Below, in pieces: positions 26,250 through 34,593 of a stretch of 64,000 bases of DNA (the stretch's first letter is position 1; each line of letters begins with the position of its first letter). The translations under genes and the position numbers were made by a program. The notes under the pieces are model-generated. The model was not told the DNA's origin, ran no database searches, and saw nothing but the letters and a program-made list of their open reading frames with translations. Source of the DNA: Coprococcus sp. (GTDB lineage Bacteria; Bacillota_A; Clostridia; Lachnospirales; Lachnospiraceae); contig JAGANU010000009.1 of the NCBI GenBank assembly GCA_017624085.1, positions 62,001 to 126,000 of the forward strand. The letters are read 5' to 3'.

Positions 26250-27656
26250 TTAAACAGGATATGCTGTGCTATCCTTATCAACTAATGTCTGGTCAACCTT
26301 CTTCTGCTGAGCCTCTCTGTACTTGAAGAAGTCCGTTGCAACCTGTGGGAACAGTGCATATGTGAGCACATCCTCATCCTGCTGCTTGTACTGAATCATT
26401 TCCTTCTCAATCTTGTCAAGCTCATTCTCAATTAAGTCAGCCGGACGGCATGTAATTGGCTCTTCATCACCAATAACCTTCTTCTTAACCTCCGGATCAA
26501 CAGGCTTTACTGACTGGCCATACTCGCCACGTACAAGAGCCTTTGACTCCTTTGTACACATCTTGTATCTCTCGCCTGTTACAACGTTTAATACAGCCTG
26601 TGTACCAACAATCTGACTTGATGGTGTAACAAGAGGTGGCTCACCATAGTCCTTTCGAACTCTAGGCACTTCCTCAAGAACCTCCTCAAACTTATCCTCA
26701 GCTCCCATCTCCTTAAGCTGTGATACAAGGTTTGAAAGCATTCCTCCAGGCACCTGGTAAAGAAGAGTCTTTACATTGACGCCGAGTACCTTTGGATTTA
26801 ACAGACCGCTTGCAATCCACTCTTCTCTCATAGGTCTGAAGTAATCAGCTATCTCAGCGAGAAGAAGCTGGTCAAATCCAGGGTCATACTCTGTGCCCTC
26901 GAAGGTCTTAGCCATAACCTCTGTTGCAGGCTGGCTTGTTCCGAGAGCAAGAGGTGAAATTGCTGTATCAATAACATCACAGCCGGCCTCAACTGCCTTT
27001 AAGTATGTCATTGAAGCAACTCCTGATGTGTAATGTGTATGAAGCTGGATTGGAAGCTTTGAACCATCCTTAAGAGCCTGAACAAGCTCTGTAGCCTTTG
27101 CCGGAACGAGAAGACCTGCCATATCCTTAATACAGATTGAATCTGCACCCATATCCTCAATTCTCTTAGCCATATCCTTCCAATACTCAAGAGTATATGC
27201 ATCTCCTAATGTATATGAAAGAGCAACCTGTGCATGTCCCTTTTCCTTGTTACAAGCACTAACTGCAGTCTGAAGGTTTCTAAGGTCATTCAGACAATCA
27301 AATATTCTGATGATGTCAATACCATTGGCAATTGACTTCTGAACAAAGTACTCTACTACATCATCTGCATAGTGACGATATCCGAGAATATTCTGTCCTC
27401 TGAAAAGCATCTGAAGCTTTGTATTTTTGAATCCATCTCTAAGCTTTCTAAGTCTCTCCCATGGATCCTCCTTAAGGAATCTAAGTGATGCATCAAATGT
27501 TGCACCGCCCCAGCACTCTACTGAATGATAACCTACCTTATCCATCTTCTCGACGATAGGAAGCATCTGCTCTGTTGTCATACGAGTAGCTATAAGTGAC
27601 TGATGTGCATCACGAAGTACTGTTTCCGTAATCTTTATCGGTTTCTTATCTGCCAT
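26250..27656 (-). CDS. oadA: Oxaloacetate decarboxylase alpha / transcarboxylase 5S-type subunit (no biotin domain)
   Basis: 468 residues of the HMGL-like carboxyltransferase TIM barrel. Motifs include ITETVLRDAHQSLIATRM (metal and pyruvate site), the carbamylated-lysine segment CIKDMAGLL and LHTHYTSG (metal histidines), followed by the PYC/OADA domain (PGGMLSNLVSQL). It moves a carboxyl group between biotin and pyruvate/oxaloacetate. The C-terminal biotinyl domain of classical OadA is absent; biotin is on the separate carrier at 28921-29301, as in the Propionibacterium 5S subunit. It is the last gene of the five-gene operon. Confidence 0.92.
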   Translation of the reverse strand: MADKKPIKITETVLRDAHQSLIATRMTTEQMLPIVEKMDKVGYHSVECWGGATFDASLRFLKEDPWERLRKLRDGFKNTKLQMLFRGQNILGYRHYADDVVEYFVQKSIANGIDIIRIFDCLNDLRNLQTAVSACNKEKGHAQVALSYTLGDAYTLEYWKDMAKRIEDMGADSICIKDMAGLLVPAKATELVQALKDGSKLPIQLHTHYTSGVASMTYLKAVEAGCDVIDTAISPLALGTSQPATEVMAKTFEGTEYDPGFDQLLLAEIADYFRPMREEWIASGLLNPKVLGVNVKTLLYQVPGGMLSNLVSQLKEMGAEDKFEEVLEEVPRVRKDYGEPPLVTPSSQIVGTQAVLNVVTGERYKMCTKESKALVRGEYGQSVKPVDPEVKKKVIGDEEPITCRPADLIENELDKIEKEMIQYKQQDEDVLTYALFPQVATDFFKYREAQQKKVDQTLVDKDSTAYPV

Positions 27657-27715
27657 TATTTTGTCCTCCTATAAATTATCCTACAGTCCCTTACTGTAGA
27701 TTGTTGAACTCGATA

Positions 27716-28846
27716 TTATATACCAAATATTGCAAGGAAGGTACCGGCTGCTACTGCAGTACCGATAACACCTGCTACGTTTGGTCCCATAGCATTCATC
27801 AGAAGGAAGTTTGTCGGATCATACTCAGCTCCAACCTTCTGTGATACTCTGGCTGCCATTGGAACTGCTGATACACCAGCTGATCCGATAAGCGGATTAA
27901 CCTTACCCTTTGTTGCCCAGCACATCAGCTTACCGAACAATACTCCAGCCGCTGTTCCGATTGCAAATGCAATAAGTCCGAGAAGAACAATCTTAAGTGT
28001 ACTCATCTTTAAGAATGCCTCTGCGCTAGTTGATGCACCTACTGATGTACCAAGTAAGATTACTACAATGTACATAAGTGCATTTGATGCGGTCTCTGTC
28101 AGCTGCTTAACAACGCCGCACTCTCTGAAAAGATTACCAAGCATAAGCATACCAACAAGTGGAGCTGTTGTTGGAAGTATCATAACAACAACAAGTGTAA
28201 CTACTATAGGGAAGAGAATCTTCTCAATCTTTGTTACAGGTCTGAGCTGTGGCATCTTTACCAGTCTTTCCTTCTTTGTTGTAAGTAGCTTCATTATAGG
28301 TGGCTGAATAACAGGTACAAGTGACATATAAGAATATGCTGCAACTGCTATAGGTCCAAGAAGTGTGCCACCCATACCAAGCTTACCGGCCAGGTAGATT
28401 GATGTAGGGCCATCAGCACCACCGATAATTGATATAGCAGCAGCCTCCTTGCCGTTGAAGCCCATAAGGAATGCAAAGAAATATGCTGAATAAATACCAA
28501 ACTGTGCTGCTGCTCCAAGCAGGAAGCTCTTCGGGTTCGCAATAAGCGGACCAAAGTCTGTCATGGCACCAACACCCATGAATATAAGTGAAGGCAATAT
28601 ACTCCACTCATCAAGCAAGTAAAAATAATGTAATAAGCCGCCCTCTGCCATAATATCTGGGAACATGTTTACAAGAAACATACCAAATGAGATTGGAACA
28701 AGGAGAAGTGGCTCAAAGCCTCTTCCGATTGCAAGATACATGAAAACAAATGCTATAAGAATCATAACATAGTTTTTCCAGTCAAGACTTGCGAAACCGG
28801 TCTGATTGGCTAAATTTGTCAAAACGTCAACTATTGTGCTGCCCAT
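27716..28846 (-). CDS. oadB: Na+-pumping decarboxylase beta subunit (OadB/MmdB/GcdB)
   Basis: 376 residues, highly hydrophobic, with the family motifs DFGPLIANPKSFLLGAAAQFGI, IGGADGPTSIY (Na+-binding Asp) and NPLIGSAGVSAVPMAARVSQ, and NFLLMNAMGPNVAGVIG near the end. The beta subunit decarboxylates carboxybiotin and exports Na+ across the membrane. An AGGAGG site lies ten bases before the ATG. Its position between the biotin carrier and the OadA-like gene places the pump in the same complex. Confidence 0.95.
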   Translation of the reverse strand: MGSTIVDVLTNLANQTGFASLDWKNYVMILIAFVFMYLAIGRGFEPLLLVPISFGMFLVNMFPDIMAEGGLLHYFYLLDEWSILPSLIFMGVGAMTDFGPLIANPKSFLLGAAAQFGIYSAYFFAFLMGFNGKEAAAISIIGGADGPTSIYLAGKLGMGGTLLGPIAVAAYSYMSLVPVIQPPIMKLLTTKKERLVKMPQLRPVTKIEKILFPIVVTLVVVMILPTTAPLVGMLMLGNLFRECGVVKQLTETASNALMYIVVILLGTSVGASTSAEAFLKMSTLKIVLLGLIAFAIGTAAGVLFGKLMCWATKGKVNPLIGSAGVSAVPMAARVSQKVGAEYDPTNFLLMNAMGPNVAGVIGTAVAAGTFLAIFGI

Positions 28847-28920
28847 TTAGTTGTTTCCTCCTATAAGATTTATTTAGAATCAATTGTGTGATTCCAATTT
28901 TAGTTTCTGTGACAAGTAAC

Positions 28921-29301
28921 TTAGTTGAGAGTTGCAAGAGTATCTCCTGACTCAACCATAGCGCCTGTAGCTACATCAATACTTGCAACAGTACCATCTT
29001 CCGGAGCAACAACCTCGTTTTCCATCTTCATAGCCTCAAGGATAAGGATAACCTGTCCCTTCTTTACTGCATCTCCAACCTTTGCCTTAACATCAAGGAT
29101 CTTTCCAGGCATTGGTGATGAAACCTTAATACTTCCAGCATTGCCTGATGCAGCCGGCTTTGCTGCCGGTGCAGGTGCTGCAGCTGCCGGTGCTGCGGCT
29201 ACTGGTGCAGGAGCTGCTGCTACCGGTGCAGCGCCGCCTGATAACTCTTCTACAGATACATCATAAGATGTGCCATTTACTGTGATTCTATAATTCTTCA
29301 T
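28921..29301 (-). CDS. Biotin carboxyl carrier protein of the decarboxylase complex
   Basis: 126 residues. A short N-terminal strand region (MKNYRITVNGTSYDVSVEEL) is joined by a flexible Ala/Pro linker (about residues 24-52) to a biotinyl domain with the canonical EAMKMEN; Lys92 carries biotin. This is the 1.3S/gamma-type carrier that shuttles CO2 between the carboxyltransferase subunits and the OadB pump. It lies 19 bp after the OadG-like gene. Confidence 0.95.
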   Translation of the reverse strand: MKNYRITVNGTSYDVSVEELSGGAAPVAAAPAPVAAAPAAAAPAPAAKPAASGNAGSIKVSSPMPGKILDVKAKVGDAVKKGQVILILEAMKMENEVVAPEDGTVASIDVATGAMVESGDTLATLN

Positions 29302-29319
29302 AACAAATATCCTCCTATA

Positions 29320-30267
29320 TTATCTCTTATTTCTTCTTCTTGGTCTAACAACAAGCTTATCATTGCTTGGATAGTTTACACGAACACGTGTCTGTCCGCC
29401 CTGTGCAGCCATGACTGCAGCCGTAATAACTGCAACTAACTCACTGTCATCCATCACACTTTCACCTGTCGCTGTATTTACAATATCAACTATACCGGAA
29501 GCCGGAGCAGTCTTACTCTCTTCTTCCTTAACTGCATCGGATGCAGCCTTAGCCTTTGCCTCTGCCTTTGCCTTCTCGGCCTTTCTCTTTTCTATTGTCT
29601 CCTTATCAAAAAGGATAGGTACAAATTTCAAAAGAGAAATTATGAATGAGATGAATATAAGAGTTACAAATACGATACCCATTCCTATAACAGTATTTGC
29701 ACCGGCTGACTTCATCTTATCCTTCATTGTCTGGTTAGCTGCAACCTCAAATTCAGAAATCTTGTATGGATACATGCCATTCTGATGAAGTGCTTCTTCA
29801 AGCTCATCACCGCTCTGTCCCAGCTGATTTTCGTAACTGAACTTGAAATAGTCATACTGAACACTATTGTCCACAAATGTACACTTTATAATAGCTTCGC
29901 TGTCTGCACAATTTGCATATATGCTTACTACAACCTTGTCATCAATCTCCTCAAACTTGTAATCCGACTTGAATGATATAAACTTTCCATAATCATTCTC
30001 TAAAGTAGAAAAGACCTTCAGACCATCTGATACAGTCTCGTCAATCTGACCTCCATTTGCATCTGAATCAGTATAAAAGTTATATACCTCTTCCATCTGA
30101 GCAATGCTAATCAGCTGCTCAGCCTGAGTCTGAGCCATGTAAACAAGCTCTTCAGGATCATAGTCAAATGCAACCTTCTTGTCTGAGGAATTACAACCTG
30201 CAAGTGCAAATGTAACAGCTAACAGAGAAACTATCAACAATAATTTCTTCTTTATTATCTTTTCCAT
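29320..30267 (-). CDS. OadG-like subunit fused to an N-terminal lipoprotein domain
   Basis: 315 residues. Residues 1-25 are a lipoprotein signal (LLLIVSLLAVTFALAGC, lipobox LAGC, Cys25). About 165 residues outside the membrane follow, with no family I recognise. One membrane helix (NTVIGMGIVFVTLIFISFIISLLKFV) matches the OadG anchor, and the cytoplasmic Ala/Lys-rich part ends in ELVAVITAAVMAAQGG and a basic tail, as in clostridial OadG. OadG normally is a ~80-120-residue anchor that assembles alpha and beta subunits; the large extracytoplasmic lipidated domain is unusual. Fifteen bp separate it from the carboxyltransferase gene. Confidence 0.8.
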   Translation of the reverse strand: MEKIIKKKLLLIVSLLAVTFALAGCNSSDKKVAFDYDPEELVYMAQTQAEQLISIAQMEEVYNFYTDSDANGGQIDETVSDGLKVFSTLENDYGKFISFKSDYKFEEIDDKVVVSIYANCADSEAIIKCTFVDNSVQYDYFKFSYENQLGQSGDELEEALHQNGMYPYKISEFEVAANQTMKDKMKSAGANTVIGMGIVFVTLIFISFIISLLKFVPILFDKETIEKRKAEKAKAEAKAKAASDAVKEEESKTAPASGIVDIVNTATGESVMDDSELVAVITAAVMAAQGGQTRVRVNYPSNDKLVVRPRRRNKR

Positions 30268-30282
30268 TAAGTTGTCTCTCCT

Positions 30283-31698
30283 TTATATTGTTCCGTGCTT
30301 TTTGAAAGGCTTTTCCTCACTCTTTGAGAAGAGCATATCAAATGCTGCGATAACTCTCTTTCTTGTAGCATCAGGCTCGATTATGTCATCAACATAACCT
30401 CTTCTTGCTGCTGAAACAGCACCTGAAAGTGCCTCTGTATACTCTGCTTTCTTCTCCTTGATGAAAGCAAGCTTATCATCTGCGGCAGCAATCTCATCAT
30501 CATACATAATCTTAACTGCCATCTCAGGATCCATTGTTCCGATAACTGCATTTGGCCATGCAAATACCATATCAGCTCCGATAGCCTTTGAGCACATTAC
30601 TGTGTAAGCAGTTCCATAAGCCTTGTCAAGCATTACTGTTACCTTTGGTACCGTTGCATTTGCATATGCATATGTGAGCTTTGCCACTGCCTTGGAGATT
30701 GTCTTCTCCTCCTTGATTGTAGCCTCAAAGCCCTTAATGTTTACAAGTGTAAGAACAGGAATGCCAAATGCATCACAGAACTTAACAAAATCCTCTGCCT
30801 TATATGCACCGGCTGTAGTCATAACATCCTTCTGGTTTCCTACCACGCCTACTGTCTCACCATTTAACTTAATGAAAGCAGTTACAACGTCTGCAGCAAA
30901 ATCCTTCTTAAGCTCGAATACAAACTCATCATCTGTGATATCTGCAATAACAGACTTAACATCTCCTGCCTTTGAAGCAAGATCAGGTATAATTCTGTTT
31001 ACATCATCCTCACATACAGCACCATCTCCATCATCCTCGTTGTTAGCAGGAAGAATGCTGACAAGGGTTCTGATTGAACCAAGAAGCTCAGCCTCAGTAT
31101 CGTATACTGCATCAACATTTGCTGTATTTGCAGCAACATAATCAGCAGCAGCTGTATCGAGCTTGTCCACACGATTCTCGTCAAGAGTATTTGGGCTGTT
31201 AACAAAAAGCTTAGCACCCTCTCTTGTCATAAATGTAAAGTCAGTAAGATTTGGCATAACTGCAGCACCGCCACCACATGTACCAAATATCGCTGTAATC
31301 TGTGGTACAACTCCTGAAGCAAGAGTCTGCTTTAAGTATATCTCACCGAATGCATTAAGTGCATCTGTTGCCTCCTGAAGTCTAAGACCTGCACAATCCA
31401 CAAGTCCTATAACAGGTGCACCCATCTTCATTGCCATGTCATAAAGGTTTGCAATCTTCTTTGCATGCATCTCTCCAATAGAACCACCGAGTACCTTTGC
31501 GTCCTGGCTGTAAACATAAACTAAATTACCATCGATAACTCCGTATCCGGTTATTACACCATCTTTTGGAGTATCCTTGTCCTGAATGTTGAAATCTGTA
31601 TTTCTAGCAGTAACATATGCACCGATTTCAACAAAACTTGAGTCATCAAGTAACATTGAAATTCTGTCACTTGCTGACAAGCTTGGTGTGTTGCTCAT
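30283..31698 (-). CDS. Acyl-CoA carboxyltransferase (MmdA/12S/PccB-like)
   Basis: 471 residues with two crotonase-type halves. The N-terminal half has VYVYSQDAKVLGGSIGEMHAKKI and the oxyanion region FGTCGGGAAVMP. The C-terminal half has VTAFIKLNGETVGVVGNQ and YAYANATVPKVTVMLDKAYGTAYTVM plus FAWPNAVIGTM. Such proteins transfer CO2 between biotin and an acyl-CoA (methylmalonyl-, propionyl-, glutaconyl- or malonyl-CoA). Sequence alone does not fix the acyl-CoA. It is the promoter-proximal gene of the operon; GGAGGG precedes the ATG. Confidence 0.9.
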   Translation of the reverse strand: MSNTPSLSASDRISMLLDDSSFVEIGAYVTARNTDFNIQDKDTPKDGVITGYGVIDGNLVYVYSQDAKVLGGSIGEMHAKKIANLYDMAMKMGAPVIGLVDCAGLRLQEATDALNAFGEIYLKQTLASGVVPQITAIFGTCGGGAAVMPNLTDFTFMTREGAKLFVNSPNTLDENRVDKLDTAAADYVAANTANVDAVYDTEAELLGSIRTLVSILPANNEDDGDGAVCEDDVNRIIPDLASKAGDVKSVIADITDDEFVFELKKDFAADVVTAFIKLNGETVGVVGNQKDVMTTAGAYKAEDFVKFCDAFGIPVLTLVNIKGFEATIKEEKTISKAVAKLTYAYANATVPKVTVMLDKAYGTAYTVMCSKAIGADMVFAWPNAVIGTMDPEMAVKIMYDDEIAAADDKLAFIKEKKAEYTEALSGAVSAARRGYVDDIIEPDATRKRVIAAFDMLFSKSEEKPFKKHGTI

Positions 31699-31755
31699 TT
31701 TTAGCCCTCCGTTAAATTTATTTTAGGACATATAGTCCAATTTTCGCCGAGTTTA

Positions 31756-31784
31756 ATTGTAAAGCCTTTTACGTATTAATTCAA
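31756..31784 (-). promoter_or_regulatory. Promoter of the carboxyltransferase/decarboxylase operon
   Basis: TTGAAT (31779-31784) and TACAAT (31756-31761) are separated by 17 bp, about 58 bases before the first ATG. A short dyad GGAC-ATATA-GTCC lies in the leader. Confidence 0.65.
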
Positions 31785-31796
31785 GTGAAAAATACA

Positions 31797-31850
31797 AAAG
31801 GGAATCCTGTGTTTGCTGTCCTCTTTGACAGTATACCCAAAATTCCCTTT
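31797..31850 (-). terminator. Terminator of pgsA
   Basis: AAAGGGAAT pairs with ATTCCCTTT and encloses a second CTGTC/GACAG hairpin. The minus strand continues with TTTGTATTTTTC. It lies 44 bases after the pgsA stop. Confidence 0.8.
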
Positions 31851-31893
31851 AATAATCTTATCATGCATATTCTCTTCTTATCCGTATCCTTAA

Positions 31894-32418
31894 TTAGTCC
31901 TTAAGAACCTCTCTGTTTCTGTAAAGGTAATCAATAAGTGATACAATTGTAAGTATGAGCGAAGCATATATCAATATAATATCTATAATCCTAAACGCCT
32001 TGATACTGGCAATAAGGAAGCAGACCATAACCATCTGAAGCGCTGTCTTTATCTTTCCGAGCCAGCCTGCCGCAATAACTACTCCCTTTTCTGCTGCAAC
32101 CAATCTGAAGCCGCTTATTATAAAATCTCTTGAAATTATAATAATTATTATCCAGGCCGGTATCTTGCCCATATCCGAAAGCGCTATGAGAGCAGAACAT
32201 ACAAGCAGCTTGTCTGCCAGAGGATCCATAAATTTCCCGAAATTAGTAACAAGATTTCTCTTTCTGGCAATTTGTCCGTCCAGCATATCAGTAAGCGACG
32301 CAGCAATAAAGATTCCAAGTGCCACCCACTTTGACCACGGCTGTTCAATATATAAAAATACTAAAAAGAACGGAATCATAATTGCTCTCAATACTGTTAA
32401 TTTGTTTGGAAGATTCAT
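31894..32418 (-). CDS. pgsA: CDP-diacylglycerol-glycerol-3-phosphate 3-phosphatidyltransferase
   Basis: 174 residues, about five membrane helices, beginning MNLPNKLTVLRAIMIPFFL. The CDP-alcohol phosphotransferase motif is complete (DMLDGQIARKRNLVTNFGKFMDPLADKLL). The enzyme makes phosphatidylglycerol phosphate, the precursor of phosphatidylglycerol. Its ATG overlaps the rimO stop (ATGA), so the two are translationally coupled, a rimO-pgsA order common in Firmicutes. Confidence 0.96.
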   Translation of the reverse strand: MNLPNKLTVLRAIMIPFFLVFLYIEQPWSKWVALGIFIAASLTDMLDGQIARKRNLVTNFGKFMDPLADKLLVCSALIALSDMGKIPAWIIIIIISRDFIISGFRLVAAEKGVVIAAGWLGKIKTALQMVMVCFLIASIKAFRIIDIILIYASLILTIVSLIDYLYRNREVLKD

Positions 32419-33728
32419 TCTACTAACTCTCCTGTCAAATCATATTCATTTCCTTCTGTTATTCTGACGTCCACAAATGAGCCGGAAATAAGCTCATACG
32501 GAGAGCTGACAAACACCATTCCATCAACTCCCGGTGCATCTCTGTAGGTTCTCCCTACATACACATCATCCTGTATCAGGTATCCTTCTATAAGCACCTT
32601 TTGAACCGTACCTACAAGGGTCTGATTCTTATCATACGAAATCTCCTGCTGAAGCTCCATAATCTCATCCCGCCAATGATTAGCCTGAGACTCCTCAACC
32701 TGATTGTCAAAGCCTGCCGCAGGAGTTCCTTCCTCAGGAGAATAAGTGAATACGCCCAGCCTGTCAAATTCCTGGCTGTTTACAAATTCCATAAGCTCCT
32801 GGTGAAGTTCCTCTGTTTCCCCTGGGAAGCCTGAAATAAGGGTTGTCCTTATTGCAATATCCGGCATACTTTGTCTGAGCTTTGCAACCAAAAACTCAAT
32901 ATCTTCCCGACTTGTACGTCTTCCCATCTTCTTTAGAATTTCATTTTCTGAGTGCTGTATAGGAATGTCTATATAATGGCAAACCTTAGGATTCTCTGCC
33001 ATCTTTGAGATAAGTTCATCTGTTATCTCCTCAGGATAACAATATAGAAGCCTGATCCATTCAATACCATCTATGGAGCTGAGCTTGTCAAGCAGCTCAG
33101 GCAGCTTCTTCTCACCATAAAGATCTGTGCCGTACAATGTAGTCTCCTGTGCTACAAGCACAAGCTCCTTTATGCCATCAGCTGACATCCTTTCGGCAGA
33201 AGCCACCAGCTCCTCCATCGGTACACTTCTGTATCTTCCCCTTATGTGGGGTATTATACAATAAGTACAGAGCTTATTACAACCTTCTGCAATCTTTAAA
33301 TATGCCATGGCTCCATTTGTTGTGACAATTCTTTCCTTTACAGCTTTTGGTGTATAGTTTATATCATCCACCACTGTTTTTTCTGAAGAATCTATAGCCT
33401 TAACGATTTTATCATAGTTTGTGGCACCTAGTATGACATCAATCTCCGGAAGCTCTGACAAAATATCATCCTTATATCTTTGAGAGAGACATCCTGCTAC
33501 AATAAGTTTTTTTAGCTTACCCTGTTTTTTTAGCTGTCCCATCTCAATAATGGTATTAATGCTCTCCTCCTGGGCATCCTTTATAAATGCACAGGTATTT
33601 ATTATGACAGCCTCTGCCTCATTTTCATCATTTGTAATTTCATGCCCTGCCGCGTTTAAAAGGCCCAGCATATGCTCGCTGTCTACCAGGTTTTTGTCAC
33701 ATCCAAGTGATATAAGTAATACTTTCAT
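32415..33728 (-). CDS. rimO: Ribosomal protein S12 methylthiotransferase RimO
   Basis: 437 residues. The N-terminal UPF0004 domain has cysteines in SLGCDKNLVDSE, INTCAF and VAGCLSQRY. The radical-SAM core has CNKLCTYC, and a C-terminal TRAM domain follows (VLIEGYLIQDDVYVGRTYRDAPGVDG). The VDSE and DAPGVDG signatures distinguish RimO from MiaB. It methylthiolates Asp88 of S12. It lies 12 bp after folD. Confidence 0.96.
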   Translation of the reverse strand: MKVLLISLGCDKNLVDSEHMLGLLNAAGHEITNDENEAEAVIINTCAFIKDAQEESINTIIEMGQLKKQGKLKKLIVAGCLSQRYKDDILSELPEIDVILGATNYDKIVKAIDSSEKTVVDDINYTPKAVKERIVTTNGAMAYLKIAEGCNKLCTYCIIPHIRGRYRSVPMEELVASAERMSADGIKELVLVAQETTLYGTDLYGEKKLPELLDKLSSIDGIEWIRLLYCYPEEITDELISKMAENPKVCHYIDIPIQHSENEILKKMGRRTSREDIEFLVAKLRQSMPDIAIRTTLISGFPGETEELHQELMEFVNSQEFDRLGVFTYSPEEGTPAAGFDNQVEESQANHWRDEIMELQQEISYDKNQTLVGTVQKVLIEGYLIQDDVYVGRTYRDAPGVDGMVFVSSPYELISGSFVDVRITEGNEYDLTGELVE

Positions 33729-33740
33729 GTAATCTCCATC

Positions 33741-34583
33741 TTAATCGATATTTATTGACTCAACACAGTTATACATAAGCATAGCTATTGTCATTGGACC
33801 TACTCCACCCGGAACAGGTGTGATAGCTCCTGCAATCTCTTTCACTGAATCAAAGTCCACATCACCGCACAGCTTATTATTCGCATCTCTGTGAATACCT
33901 ACATCAATAACCGTTGCGCCCTCCTTTACATATGAGGCATCTATCATCTTAGGTCTGCCTACAGCGGCGACAAGAATATCCGCCCGCTTACATACTTCCT
34001 TTAAATTCTGTGTTCTTGAATGACATATTGTAACAGTACCGTTCTCACGGAGCAGCAGCATACCCATAGGCTTTCCTACTATGTTGCTTCTTCCTATTAC
34101 AACGCACTCCTTTCCTGCAATATCAATATTTGAACGCTTAAGAAGCTGAATTACTCCCGCAGGTGTACAGGATACAAAGCCCGGCTGTCCTATACTAAGT
34201 GCACCTACACTGGCAGGATGAAAGCCGTCCACGTCCTTTTTAGGGGAAATACCCTTAATTATCTTGTCCTCATCAATATGATCAGGCAGAGGAAGCTGAA
34301 CAAGTATTCCATTTACCCTATCATCGTTATTAAGCTTGTCAACAAGAGTAAGAAGCTCTTCTTCTGTAGTTTCAGAAGGGAGCTCGTAAGCAAGTGATTC
34401 TATTCCGATATACTCACATGCCTTCTTTTTGTTTCCCACATAAACGGAGGATGCAGGATCATTGCCTACCTGAATAACTGCCAGACATATATCTACTCCC
34501 TGTTCCTTAAGATTAGCTACCTTTTCCTTTAGCTCATCCTTTATCTCTTTTGAGATTGCTTTTCCATCTATCAATTTATACAT
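33741..34583 (-). CDS. folD: Bifunctional methylenetetrahydrofolate dehydrogenase / methenyl-THF cyclohydrolase
   Basis: 280 residues, normal length. The substrate region SSVYVGNKKKACEYIGI has the catalytic Lys. ILVQLPLPDHIDEDKII, SPKKDVDGFHP, the NADP-binding VVIGRSNIVGKPMGMLLL and TPVPGGVGPMTIAMLM are diagnostic. With the adjacent fhs it forms the C1-folate branch from formate to methylene-THF. It is 10 bp downstream of fhs. Confidence 0.97.
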   Translation of the reverse strand: MYKLIDGKAISKEIKDELKEKVANLKEQGVDICLAVIQVGNDPASSVYVGNKKKACEYIGIESLAYELPSETTEEELLTLVDKLNNDDRVNGILVQLPLPDHIDEDKIIKGISPKKDVDGFHPASVGALSIGQPGFVSCTPAGVIQLLKRSNIDIAGKECVVIGRSNIVGKPMGMLLLRENGTVTICHSRTQNLKEVCKRADILVAAVGRPKMIDASYVKEGATVIDVGIHRDANNKLCGDVDFDSVKEIAGAITPVPGGVGPMTIAMLMYNCVESINID

Positions 34584-34593
34584 TTTATCTCTC

